Of a stretch of DNA of 12,355 bases, positions 1-7,015 are shown in pieces. Location: positions 1-12,355 of the forward strand of contig CAJUQZ010000134.1 in the NCBI GenBank assembly GCA_910588755.1, given 5' to 3'. Each line of letters opens with the position of its first letter. Position 1 is the first letter of the stretch. The notes beneath the pieces are model-generated. The model ran no database searches. It saw only the letters and a list, made by a program, of their open reading frames with translations, and was not told the DNA's origin. Position numbers and translations under genes: made by a program. This DNA is from an uncultured Lachnospiraceae bacterium. GTDB taxonomy: Bacteria; Bacillota; Clostridia; Lachnospirales; Lachnospiraceae.

Positions 1-423
1 TGTGTATAGAGAACAGATCACATCTTTTTTAGAAGAAAAACATCTGTAATTGTATCAACTACGTCGTTGGTTTCAGTGATATTTGGAATGATATATATAA
101 CAAAAAGGGAAATTAATTATATAAGTAATGAGGAATTTATATTTAGGATTATTTTGAGTTTTTCTGTAATTTGTATTTTGTTTTCAATATCAACGCATTT
201 GGTAATTGGAAATAAATTTAGTATCTTTATGGGTAAAAAATGCATGTATATCTTTTTATTGCATGGTGTGGTTATTGGAGTAGTAGATAAAATATATAAT
301 AATAGTATAACTAATCCAGGAATCTATATGTTGCTGGTTGTGACTCTTACGCTTGTCATATCGATAATAACTGAATACATTGTTAGGAATATAAAGATAT
401 TTTGGTATGCATCTATGAGATAG
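1..423 (+). CDS. Acyltransferase-3 family membrane protein, C-terminal part, probably frameshifted
   Basis: This is the tail of an integral-membrane O-acyltransferase of the acyltransferase-3 family, which decorates surface sugars with acetyl or similar groups; the N-terminal part lies outside the window. The frame open from about 46 to the TAG at 421-423 gives several hydrophobic segments and the family's late signature GKKCMYIFLLHGVVI (codons about 232-276). No credible start codon or ribosome site precedes it: the first possible start in this frame is a TTG at 67, inside a membrane segment. The family-like upstream sequence YREQITSFLEEKHL is instead in frame 2 (5-46), which stops at 47-49. 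The two frames join if one base is missing from the T6 (25-30) or A5 (36-40) run. It precedes a flippase by about 50 bases, consistent with a surface-polysaccharide operon. Family assignment is fairly good; whether the frameshift is real or a sequencing error cannot be told here. Confidence 0.65.
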
Positions 424-472
424 TAGAAAAAATGATATGTGCTTTATAATAGATTGGAGGAGGGGATTATTC

Positions 473-1993
473 ATGGAGCAGCCTAGAACAAAAAATGTAA
501 TACGAAATTTGTTATCGGCATTTTTAACTGGAATAATTGGTACACTTCTTCCTTTTTTTGTCAGAACATATACCATTAAATATCTTGGCAGCGAATATAT
601 GGGACTTGGTAATTTGTGTTCCTCTATTTTGTATGTGTTGAGTGCTACAGATTTGGGGGTGGCGAATGCATTCGCATATAGATTGTACAAGCCAATAGCG
701 GAAGGAAATAAAGAGGAGGTCTGTAGGCTTCTTGGTTTTTATAAGAGAATATATCTTGCAATAGGGTTAGTTATATTTTGCGTAGGTATTGCTATATTAC
801 CATTTTTTAAATGCTTTATTTCCCAAAATATACCTGATGATGTAAATGTTTATTTGGTTTTTTTCTTGTATTTAATTAACACAGTTATCAGTTATAGTGT
901 TTTTGCATACAAAAATTTGATTTTTTCAGCAGACCAAAGAAAAGATTATGAATCGATGACGACAACGATTACATTTGGGATATTGTATTTGGGGCAGATT
1001 ATTCTTATCCGTATGCGCTTGTATTATCTTAGCGTGTGTCTGCTGCCTATAAGTACATTCATATGCAATATGCTTCGTAATTGGATTGCGACCTGCAAAT
1101 ATCCCGATTATGTTCCCCGGGGAAATATATCGAGGAGCGAAGCAACATTGTTGAAAAAAGATATTTTTTCGGTTGCCATTTATAAATTTAGGGATATTAG
1201 CAGGAATGCTTTTGATAATATTGTAATATCGACATTTGCAGGTTTGATTGTCCTGTCAAATTACCAGAATTATTACATGGTTCTTACGGTTCCGGTATGG
1301 ATGCTGTCGATACTGTATATGTCCATTCTGCCATCTGTAGGAAATTTTGCTGTTTCAAATAGTCAGGAAGAAATGTATGGTATTTATAAAAAGAATACAT
1401 TTATTTTATCGTTTTTGTCTGCATGGTTTGCGATTTGTTATTGTTTTTTGATTCAGGATTTTATTGTGGTATGGCTTGGAGTTGAATTTAGGCTGTCGTG
1501 GACGGCTGCTGTATTGTTTTCCGTATATATATATCTGCATGGTGAAGCTATGAATATTAAAATTATGCGTGAAAGCATAGGATTGTGGAATCAAGGCAGA
1601 ATATGGGCAGGAATTGAGATGGTGACAAATATTTTGCTAAATGTTATACTTATAATATGGATGGGAGTAGAGGGGATTATACTTGCGACGATATTGTCTA
1701 TTCTTTTGATTAGTATACCAGTTGAAAACAGGATTATATTTAGACAATACTTTGAAGGAAAAGGAATAGACAAGGTGAAAAGTATGTTGATAAACGTGAT
1801 ATGGACTGTGTGCACAGCTGCGGTGGTAGGTGTATTATGCGGTTTTGCATCACATATACAATATATTAGTTTTGTATATAAGGTATGTGTGTGCATGCTG
1901 ATTCCGCCATTGTCCTGCATGTTATGTTTTTATCATACTGAGGAGTTCCGATTTGTGAAGGATATATTGGTAAGTATGATCAGGCGGCACTGA
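473..1993 (+). CDS. Polysaccharide flippase (Wzx-like, MOP/MATE superfamily)
   Basis: A 506-residue multi-spanning membrane protein of the polysaccharide transporter type, expected to flip an undecaprenyl-linked oligosaccharide across the cytoplasmic membrane. About 12-14 hydrophobic helices fill its length, and the N-terminus is characteristic: a short basic head (PRTKNVIRN), then a helix followed by FVRTYTIKYLGSEYMGLGNLCSSILYVL-type sequence ending in DLGVANAFAYRLY, the pattern of O-antigen and teichoic-acid exporters. Length fits the family (450-550). I chose the ATG at 473 because GGAGGAGGGG lies at 456-465, seven bases upstream; an in-frame ATG at 437 would add 12 residues but has no ribosome site and would swallow this one. 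It sits between an acyltransferase and a glycosyltransferase, all on +, which supports a glycan-export role. The exact glycan cannot be deduced. Codon use is strongly AT-biased compared with genes to the right. Confidence 0.88.
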   Translation: MEQPRTKNVIRNLLSAFLTGIIGTLLPFFVRTYTIKYLGSEYMGLGNLCSSILYVLSATDLGVANAFAYRLYKPIAEGNKEEVCRLLGFYKRIYLAIGLVIFCVGIAILPFFKCFISQNIPDDVNVYLVFFLYLINTVISYSVFAYKNLIFSADQRKDYESMTTTITFGILYLGQIILIRMRLYYLSVCLLPISTFICNMLRNWIATCKYPDYVPRGNISRSEATLLKKDIFSVAIYKFRDISRNAFDNIVISTFAGLIVLSNYQNYYMVLTVPVWMLSILYMSILPSVGNFAVSNSQEEMYGIYKKNTFILSFLSAWFAICYCFLIQDFIVVWLGVEFRLSWTAAVLFSVYIYLHGEAMNIKIMRESIGLWNQGRIWAGIEMVTNILLNVILIIWMGVEGIILATILSILLISIPVENRIIFRQYFEGKGIDKVKSMLINVIWTVCTAAVVGVLCGFASHIQYISFVYKVCVCMLIPPLSCMLCFYHTEEFRFVKDILVSMIRRH

Positions 1994-2034
1994 AATTCAA
2001 TAGGATACTTGCAGAGAGGGGGCTATAAAAGGCG

Positions 2035-3012
2035 ATGAAAAATAATGGAAAGATTATAGAATTGATAGTACCGTGCTATAATGAAGAAAAATGTATAGTG
2101 CTTTTTTATAACAAAATTAAAGATGTGTTTGCCGGGATGCCAGAATATGATTTTATCATTACATATATTGATGATGGAAGTAAAGATCATACAATGGAAG
2201 AAATTAAAAAGATCGTATCACAGGATGGTGCTGGAAGGGTACAGTATATATCATTATCCCGAAATTTTGGAAAGGAGGCTGCTCTGTATGCTGGGTTATC
2301 TAACTGTACGGGAGATTATGTTGCGGTTTTGGATGCGGACTTACAGCATCCACCAGAGTTATTAAAGGATATGGTATCTGCGATAGAGGAAGAAGGGTAT
2401 GACTGCGCATCTGCTAGAAGAGTAACCCGTAAGGGAGAGCCTTTTATACGTAGCTTGTTTTCGAGGGCCTTCTATCATGTGATTAATCATTTGACAGTGA
2501 TAGATTTGATGCCAGGAAGTACAGATTACCGGTTAATGAAACGTGATGTGGTAGAGTCTATAGTATCCATGACAGAAAAAGAGCGTTTTACAAAAGGGAT
2601 CTATGCATGGGTAGGATTTAAAAATAAGTGGATAGAATACGAAAATGTGGAGAGGGCAGCGGGAAAAACGACATGGAATTTCTGGGGACTGGTTCGGTAT
2701 GCTTATAGTGGGTTTATAGCATTTGCCACTACGCCATTACGTGGAGTGATATATATGGGCATGCTTGTGGTGCTGATTTCAGTTATTCTTGCGATTCAAA
2801 TATATATTACTGCGCTGGGGACACCGCTTACAGATCGGACAGGCTATTCAACAATAATAATTTTAATATTGTTTTTTGGCGGTGTGATTATAACAATATT
2901 GGGAATGATTGGGGAGTATCTGGCAAGGATTTACATGGAAGTCAAGAATAGACCTATTTACTTGACTAGGGAAACCAATATTGGGCAGGACAAAGCAGAT
3001 GAGGTAAAGTGA
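2035..3012 (+). CDS. GtrB-like family 2 glycosyltransferase with two C-terminal membrane helices
   Basis: A 325-residue GT-A enzyme of the GtrB / dolichol-phosphate-mannose-synthase-like group, which loads a sugar from an NDP-sugar onto undecaprenyl phosphate at the inner face of the membrane. Visible motifs are VPCYNEE (12-18), the nucleotide-binding DDGS (46-49), the metal-binding DADLQHPP (100-107), DYRLMKR (164-170) and ERFTKG (183-188). Two membrane helices follow at about 236-259 and 272-295, with the usual GEYLARIYMEVKNRP tail after the second. Length matches the family (310-340). The start ATG has GAGGGGG at 2016-2022, twelve bases away, slightly long, but no better in-frame start exists. 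It lies 41 bases behind the flippase, so the two are probably one operon. Its TGA overlaps the ATG at 3012 that opens the degraded gmd relic. The transferred sugar is unknown. Confidence 0.92.
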   Translation: MKNNGKIIELIVPCYNEEKCIVLFYNKIKDVFAGMPEYDFIITYIDDGSKDHTMEEIKKIVSQDGAGRVQYISLSRNFGKEAALYAGLSNCTGDYVAVLDADLQHPPELLKDMVSAIEEEGYDCASARRVTRKGEPFIRSLFSRAFYHVINHLTVIDLMPGSTDYRLMKRDVVESIVSMTEKERFTKGIYAWVGFKNKWIEYENVERAAGKTTWNFWGLVRYAYSGFIAFATTPLRGVIYMGMLVVLISVILAIQIYITALGTPLTDRTGYSTIIILILFFGGVIITILGMIGEYLARIYMEVKNRPIYLTRETNIGQDKADEVK

Positions 3013-3434
3013 TGTTTGGTAGAAATAGGAGTCAGAGAGCCGGAGAGAAAATTTTGTCACAAGGAAGATAAGGTTGTCCGCTGGTAGGATTGATTGCCTG
3101 CGGACTCCAGCAAAAACTGCAGTTGGGCAATGTTGATTGGCTGCGGGATTGGGGATACGCAAAGGATTTCGTCGAGTGTATGTGGATGATATTACAGCAT
3201 GACACGCCAGAGGATTTTGTCATTGCAACTGGAGAGCAGCATACAGTCCGTGACATTACACAAAGAGCGTTTGCAGCAGTAGGGATAGGGTTTCGGTTTG
3301 AAGGAAAAGGTATTGACGAAAAGGGTATCGATGTCAGGACAGGCAATGTTTTGGTGGAAGTCAATGAGATGTGGTATCGTACTACTGATGTAGATAATCT
3401 ATGGGGAGATCCGACATAGGCAAAAACAGATTAC
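3012..3434 (+). pseudogene. gmd: GDP-mannose 4,6-dehydratase relic (C-terminal half, multiply broken)
   Basis: Remains of Gmd, which converts GDP-mannose to GDP-4-keto-6-deoxymannose, precursor of GDP-fucose or GDP-rhamnose. The best-preserved part is at 3096-3416: LGNVDWLRDWGYAKDFVECM, then DFVIATGEQHTVRDI and LWGDPT, all closely matching the C-terminal half of intact Gmd (usually 330-370 residues). Upstream pieces sit in other frames: NRSQRAGE (about 3024-3047, frame 3) and FVTRKIRLSAGRI (3053-3091, frame 2), equivalent to the NHESxRRGExFVTRKIT region. The longest open stretch is 3090-3419 and starts only at a TTG with no ribosome site. Lesions: frame slips near 3048 and at 3089-3096, a TAG (3417-3419) where the family has Lys after LWGDPT, and loss of all sequence past AKTD. 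The Rossmann domain and catalytic Tyr-Lys are absent, so it cannot be active. It directly abuts the glycosyltransferase stop (TGATG). Confidence 0.82.
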
Positions 3435-3692
3435 ATTATAGGTTCCCCATGACTTTTCCGCATACATGACCTCTGCATCCATCTGTTCCACATCTGTTTT
3501 CATGTGGCTGCGCTGCTCCTTATCAGCAACAAAATTCCCATCGCTGCTCGTTGCGATCTCCATATCCTTACACCCCATGCAAAGAATTTTGATGCGCATG
3601 ATATCTGTTAAACCATCAAGGTGCTTCTGAATGCAGGGCATCAGATGAGGTATCATAGCCATGTAGGCCGGGATAAGGTGGTGTACCAGCAG
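3429..3692 (-). pseudogene. Probable mannose-1-phosphate guanylyltransferase (ManC-like) fragment
   Basis: A minus-strand open stretch (3692 down to a stop at 3401-3399, no ribosome site) whose middle resembles the linker between the nucleotidyltransferase part and the cupin part of ManC-like enzymes, which make GDP-mannose from mannose-1-phosphate and GTP. Recognisable pieces are VLCMG-like ILCMGCKDMEIATSSDG, then FVADKEQRSHMKTDVEQ and EVMYAEKSWGTYNVI, comparable to the SDKExxxxIKPYV...MFAEKSWGxxxVID pattern I know from the family. The GTP-binding N-terminus and nearly all of the cupin are missing; similarity stops at about 3429, where it runs into the tail of the opposing gmd relic. The identification is from memory of the family and is strengthened because Gmd uses the product of ManC. 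Upstream codons (3692-3630) are not recognisable. Confidence 0.55.
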
Positions 3693-3732
3693 TCATGGTA
3701 GTTGGACATCAAGACATACAATGAAAATAATT

Positions 3733-3801
3733 ATTTCATTCCAAAAAAGTAGTCATTTCATACCATTTGTCTGAAAAATAAATGAATTTTGCCGATATAA
3801 T
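3733..3801 (+). promoter_or_regulatory. LytTR gene promoter with a direct-repeat operator pair
   Basis: Two near-identical 10-mers, ATTTCATTCC (3733-3742) and ATTTCATACC (3755-3764), are 22 bp apart start to start, with a 12-bp spacer. This is the geometry expected for LytTR-type DNA-binding domains, which bind paired direct repeats about two helical turns apart. The pair ends just before a possible -35 TTGTCT (3768-3773); a perfect -10 TATAAT follows at 3796-3801. The 22-base spacer is longer than the 17 usual for unaided sigma-A promoters, as often seen where an activator is required. The assignment as autoregulatory site is inference; the repeat and the -10 are seen directly. Confidence 0.5.
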
Positions 3802-3834
3802 AAACAAGTATCCATATGAGAGGGGTGATGGATT

Positions 3835-4191
3835 TTGGATATGACTGTCGGCAAGACGGGTTTGTTTCTAAAGACAAAGAAGCTCATGCTCGATCAGGCA
3901 GAAATTTTGTATATTGAGAGCAGGGCAAAAAAGGTGGAAATACACACTTTGGGGACGCAGGAACGGATTGAGATTTACGCGACGATGGAGGAACTCATGG
4001 GGCAACTGGGTGAGAATTTTTACAGATCCCACCGGGCTTATATCGTGAATATGGCGTATATCACAGAATATGACAAGGATAGTGTCACACTCACAAACGG
4101 CGATAAGGTCTATGTGGCCAAGAAAAAGTACAGTGAGTTTGTGAAGGTGTACAAGCACTATCTGATTGATGGTGGTGTCTCTAGTGTATGA
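3835..4191 (+). CDS. Stand-alone LytTR DNA-binding regulator
   Basis: A 118-residue protein that consists almost only of a LytTR domain (about residues 9-108), a beta-rich DNA-binding fold found in AgrA, ComE and LytR response regulators. Recognisable landmarks are LFLKTKKLMLDQAEILYIES near the start and the family core FYRSHRAYIVNMAYI in the middle. No receiver domain precedes it: the upstream sequence is a promoter region with a stop (TGA 3826-3828) in this frame, so it is a single-domain regulator and not a cut-off response regulator. The start is TTG at 3835 (AGGGG at 3821-3825, nine bases away) or ATG at 3841 (spacing 15); the choice is uncertain. It has a candidate self-binding site upstream and its own terminator downstream, so it is a separate transcription unit. 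Targets are unknown; the neighbouring symporter on the other strand is one possibility. Confidence 0.85.
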   Translation: MDMTVGKTGLFLKTKKLMLDQAEILYIESRAKKVEIHTLGTQERIEIYATMEELMGQLGENFYRSHRAYIVNMAYITEYDKDSVTLTNGDKVYVAKKKYSEFVKVYKHYLIDGGVSSV

Positions 4192-4236
4192 CACAAAATA
4201 TGCCCGGACTGATGAAGTTAGATACCAGAGGGCATA

Positions 4237-4270
4237 GGCGGCTCTGACTGACAGAGGGGCCGCTTTTTTT
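4237..4270 (+). terminator. Rho-independent terminator after the LytTR gene
   Basis: GCGGC (4238-4242) pairs with GCCGC (4259-4263), and TCTG (4243-4246) with CAGA (4252-4255), leaving a small GGG bulge. Seven T follow at 4264-4270. It lies 46 bases beyond the LytTR stop. The T run is only on the + side, so it serves this gene alone. Confidence 0.8.
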
Positions 4271-4278
4271 AATGCACA

Positions 4279-4323
4279 CGGGCACCCCAAGGAAAAATGT
4301 CAACAAGAGCTGATGGGTGCCCG
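4279..4323. repeat. Nine-bp inverted repeat between LytTR and symporter genes
   Basis: CGGGCACCC (4279-4287) and GGGTGCCCG (4315-4323) are perfect inverse copies around a 27-base loop. It lies between the terminator of the LytTR gene and the 3' end of the minus-strand symporter gene. No T tract follows on either strand, so it is not a standard intrinsic terminator. It may stabilise the symporter mRNA end or help termination. Confidence 0.5.
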
Positions 4324-4351
4324 GCGCGTGAGTAGGAGAAAGGCTTTTCCC

Positions 4352-5890
4352 CTACTTTGTTTCTTCTTCTTTCAGATACTCCTTGCTCGACACATTTGCT
4401 GTGCTGTCATAGCAGCAAAATATTTTGTCCAGAAAGCCGCCCTCAAGCTTTGGTGTCACGAGGCTGACAGCTGGTGTGACGATCAGGCCGACGATCATGG
4501 CAGCTGCGCCCGCGTTGATGGGTGAGGCGATAAACTTAAAGAACATATTGGACACAGTGATGCCCACACCGCAGATAAAGCTTGCCCACACGCCGGCCCT
4601 GGTGACACCCTTCCAGTACAGGCCATAGAGAAATGGTGCAAGAAATGCGCCTGCGAGTGCGCCCCATGAGATTCCCATAAGCTGCGCGATAAAGGTGGGC
4701 GGGTTCAGCGCCAGCACGACCGATATTACGATGAAAAACACGATTAATACACGTATGTAGACCAGCTGTTTTCTGTCGTCCATATCCTTCACGATATTTC
4801 CCTTGATAAAGTCAAGTGTCAGCGTCGAGGCCGAGGTCAGCACCAGTGAAGAGAGCGTTGACATGGAGGCCGACAGCACGAGAATGATCACAATACCAAT
4901 CAGGATATCCGGCAGTGTCGATAACATGGATGGAACAATGGCATCATACATCACAGAGCCATCCGCCTTGTACAGTGCCGGGGAGTCAAACAGCCGCCCA
5001 AAGCCGCCGAGAAAATAGCAGCCGCCTGATACGATCACCGCAAAAAAGGTGGAGACGATGGTTCCGGTCTTGATTGCCTTTTCGCTCTTGATGGCATAGA
5101 ACTTGTGAACCATTTGCGGAAGCCCCCATGTACCCAGCGACGTGAGAATAATGACACCTAACAGGTTCAGTGGATCGGTGCCAAAAAATGATGCGAAAGC
5201 ACCTTGCTGTCCGAGAGTGACAGGCACGTCACTTGGAAGCTCGGACAACTTTCTGACAGCCTCGATAAATCCGCCCTGGCCGGACAGCACGGCGGCGATA
5301 ACTGCTACTATGCCAAACAGCATGATGACACCCTGGATAAAGTCATTGATCGCAGTTGCCATATAACCGCCAAGGATCACATATACACCAGTAAGAACAG
5401 CCATTGTCACTACACAGACCGTGTAAGGGATATCGAAAGCCATACCGAACAGTCTCGAAAGACCGTTGTACACTGACGCCGTGTACGGAATCATAAATAC
5501 AAAGGCAATCGCGGATGCTACGATGCGCAATATATTGCTATCGTACCTTCTGCCAAAAAAGTCCGGCATTGTCGCAACCTCAAGATGATGCGTCATGACC
5601 CTTGTGCGCCGGCCCATCGCAACCCATGCAAGCAGCGAGCCGATCACCGCGTTGCCAAGCCCAATCCACGTGGAAGCCAGACCGTATTTCCAGCCAAACT
5701 GCCCCGCGTAGCCCACGAACACAACCGCAGAAAAATAGGACGTGCCATAGGCAAATGCGGAGAGCCACGGACCGACACTGCGCCCGCCAAGCACGAAGTC
5801 CGTCATGCTGTTCGCACTTTTTCTGGCGTACAGGCCGACTGCAATCATACAGCCAAAAAACAATATGAGTAATATAATTTTGATTAGCAT
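4352..5890 (-). CDS. Sodium:solute symporter (SSS / SLC5 family)
   Basis: A 512-residue membrane protein of the sodium:solute symporter family, which uses the sodium gradient to take up amino acids, sugars, carboxylates or similar solutes. About 13 hydrophobic helices are visible. Family landmarks: ARKSANSMTDFVLGGRSVG (22-40) after the first helix, GTSYFSAVVFVG (49-60), VILGGYMATAINDFIQG (171-187), and SASMSTLSSLVLTSAS (340-355), which corresponds to the Ser/Thr-rich helix that forms part of the sodium site in PutP. Length fits (480-530). The PutP-like match is family-level only; the substrate cannot be assigned. The start ATG has GGGAGGGG-type sequence complementary to 5900-5907, about ten bases upstream. 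It lies 147 bases downstream of the HAD gene on the same strand but has its own strong promoter and a repeat-containing leader. Confidence 0.92.
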   Translation of the reverse strand: MLIKIILLILFFGCMIAVGLYARKSANSMTDFVLGGRSVGPWLSAFAYGTSYFSAVVFVGYAGQFGWKYGLASTWIGLGNAVIGSLLAWVAMGRRTRVMTHHLEVATMPDFFGRRYDSNILRIVASAIAFVFMIPYTASVYNGLSRLFGMAFDIPYTVCVVTMAVLTGVYVILGGYMATAINDFIQGVIMLFGIVAVIAAVLSGQGGFIEAVRKLSELPSDVPVTLGQQGAFASFFGTDPLNLLGVIILTSLGTWGLPQMVHKFYAIKSEKAIKTGTIVSTFFAVIVSGGCYFLGGFGRLFDSPALYKADGSVMYDAIVPSMLSTLPDILIGIVIILVLSASMSTLSSLVLTSASTLTLDFIKGNIVKDMDDRKQLVYIRVLIVFFIVISVVLALNPPTFIAQLMGISWGALAGAFLAPFLYGLYWKGVTRAGVWASFICGVGITVSNMFFKFIASPINAGAAAMIVGLIVTPAVSLVTPKLEGGFLDKIFCCYDSTANVSSKEYLKEEETK

Positions 5891-5918
5891 ATTAGAATGC
5901 CCCTCCCTTAAATAAAAT

Positions 5919-6002
5919 GGTATAGCGCAAACGCTTTAGTACTTCAACGCTTTTATGCAATAAAGTGAATTAATTATAACGCACGACAGCAGGAAGTGTC
6001 AA
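5919..6002 (-). promoter_or_regulatory. Symporter promoter and repeat-containing leader
   Basis: On the minus strand, TTGACA (6002-5997) and TATAAT (5978-5973) are both perfect consensus with an 18-base spacer, giving a leader of about 75 bases before the ATG at 5890. Inside this leader, AACGCTTT occurs twice on + (5930-5937 and 5946-5953), 16 bp apart, and AGCG(CAAA)CGCT forms a small palindrome at 5924-5935. A second possible promoter, TTGAAG (5947-5942) with TATACC (5924-5919) and a 17-base spacer, overlaps these repeats. A repressor binding downstream of the strong promoter would fit, but no regulator can be named. Confidence 0.6.
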
Positions 6003-6004
6003 TA

Positions 6005-6031
6005 TATTTCAGGGAGATTCATTCTGAAATA
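6005..6031 (-). terminator. Weak hairpin after the HAD gene
   Basis: TATTTCAG (6005-6012) and CTGAAATA (6024-6031) form an 8-bp stem around an 11-base loop, seven bases beyond the HAD stop. No U run follows, and the symporter promoter -35 starts at 6002, directly behind it. It may be a poor terminator or an mRNA 3'-end structure. Confidence 0.3.
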
Positions 6032-6037
6032 AGTCTT

Positions 6038-6835
6038 CTATATAAAGCAATAGTGCTCCAGTGCTTGTCGGATGCCGCCGCAGCTTGCCTTGGCTGTCAC
6101 GTATTCCACCTGTGCAAAGAGACTCTCCGGTGATGCGTTTCCCATTGCGATGCTGTGTGGCACGTAGGAGAGCATGGACAGGTCGTTGTTGCTGTCCCCA
6201 AAGGCATAGGCGTCCGCAAGCTCCATGCGGTAATGGTCGAGCACATACTGAATTCCGGTTGCCTTGGAGTACCCGCGTGGGACGAACTCCCGGAATGTCC
6301 CCCCGCGGTCAATGCAGTCAAACCATTTGTCACTGACGCGGCGAAACGCTTCAAGCTGTGCTGGCTCCTGATACCAGATGACAAATTTGTCCGCAAAAAA
6401 ATTCGGATTTTCCAGCTCCTCCGGCATGTCGTATTGCTTCGCGGTAAAGGACTGGTACAGATGCAGGGCTTCCGGGTGGCGCAGCGGGCGGGACAGGTCA
6501 AAAGCCACCTGCGTCCGCGATTCAAATAAAATGTCTATGTCCAGATCACGCGCGGTATGAAGTAGTCGCATTGTTGTGGCGTGTGTCTGGGAAATGTGCA
6601 GGACATCCTGGCCGCCGCAGTAAATATTGGTGCCGCAGCCGCACACATAGCCGTCCCAGCCGACACTGCGGAAGCGTGGCTCCACATTCTGAAAGCATCT
6701 TCCTGTGTTGATAAACATCAGATTTCCGTTTGCGCGCGCACGGGAAACCGCCTCGGCCGCGTCCTCTGGAACACGTCCATCTAATTCTGAGGTCAGTGTT
6801 CCATCAATATCAAAAAATGCGATTTTTCTCGACAT
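6038..6835 (-). CDS. Cof-type HAD-IIB family hydrolase
   Basis: A 265-residue cytosolic phosphatase of the haloacid dehalogenase superfamily, Cof/YidA type, which usually removes phosphate from sugar phosphates or other small metabolites. All four HAD motifs are present: DIDGTLT with nucleophile Asp9 and acid/base Asp11, NTGR with Thr44, GYSKATG with Lys191, and GDSNND (213-218) for magnesium. The large segment between motif II and motif III is the C2-type cap. Length is typical (260-290). The start is fixed by AGGAGA complementary to 6844-6849, about nine bases before the ATG. It is divergent from metY; a plausible extended -10 promoter lies in the shared intergenic region. Substrate is not predictable from sequence alone. 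Confidence 0.92.
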   Translation of the reverse strand: MSRKIAFFDIDGTLTSELDGRVPEDAAEAVSRARANGNLMFINTGRCFQNVEPRFRSVGWDGYVCGCGTNIYCGGQDVLHISQTHATTMRLLHTARDLDIDILFESRTQVAFDLSRPLRHPEALHLYQSFTAKQYDMPEELENPNFFADKFVIWYQEPAQLEAFRRVSDKWFDCIDRGGTFREFVPRGYSKATGIQYVLDHYRMELADAYAFGDSNNDLSMLSYVPHSIAMGNASPESLFAQVEYVTAKASCGGIRQALEHYCFI

Positions 6836-6950
6836 ACTTTGTTCTCCTTTTGTAAATATAAAGAATAGATTTCATGGATTCATATGGTGACGAATGCGGT
6901 CGTTCTCATCCAAAACCATGCTTTCCATCATAATTGTCTGCCCAACAGAT

Positions 6951-6980
6951 AGAATAGCATAATTGCAGTGAAATGGGCAA
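6951..6980 (-). promoter_or_regulatory. Candidate promoter of the HAD gene
   Basis: Minus strand TTGCCC (6980-6975) and TATTCT (6956-6951) have an 18-base spacer, and TG stands one base before the -10, making an extended -10. The predicted transcript has a leader of about 110 bases. Plausible but not a strong consensus. Confidence 0.4.
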
Positions 6981-6996
6981 GATAAAATAATTTATC
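6981..6996. promoter_or_regulatory. Palindrome between the divergent HAD and metY promoters
   Basis: GATAAA (6981-6986) and TTTATC (6991-6996) form a perfect 6+4+6 palindrome. It touches the predicted HAD -35 (6975-6980) and lies 19 bases before the metY -35. The position suits a regulator acting on one or both genes. AT-rich palindromes of this size also occur by chance. Confidence 0.35.
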
Positions 6997-7015
6997 CAAA
7001 ATCCAATAAAACCTA

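Noticed and set aside
437..472. Upstream ATG at 437 as the flippase start
   Set aside because: It would place the clear GGAGGAGGGG ribosome site inside the coding sequence and adds residues unlike the family N-terminus.
3825..3914. GTG/ATG start (3825/3828) with good ribosome site in front of the LytTR domain
   Set aside because: These starts are in another frame, which ends after about 30 codons without any similarity; the LytTR frame has a TGA at 3826-3828.
6097..6525. Alternative minus-strand frame of 142 codons inside the HAD gene
   Set aside because: It is a frame shadow of the HAD gene, with Arg/Thr/Cys-rich low-quality composition and no motif.
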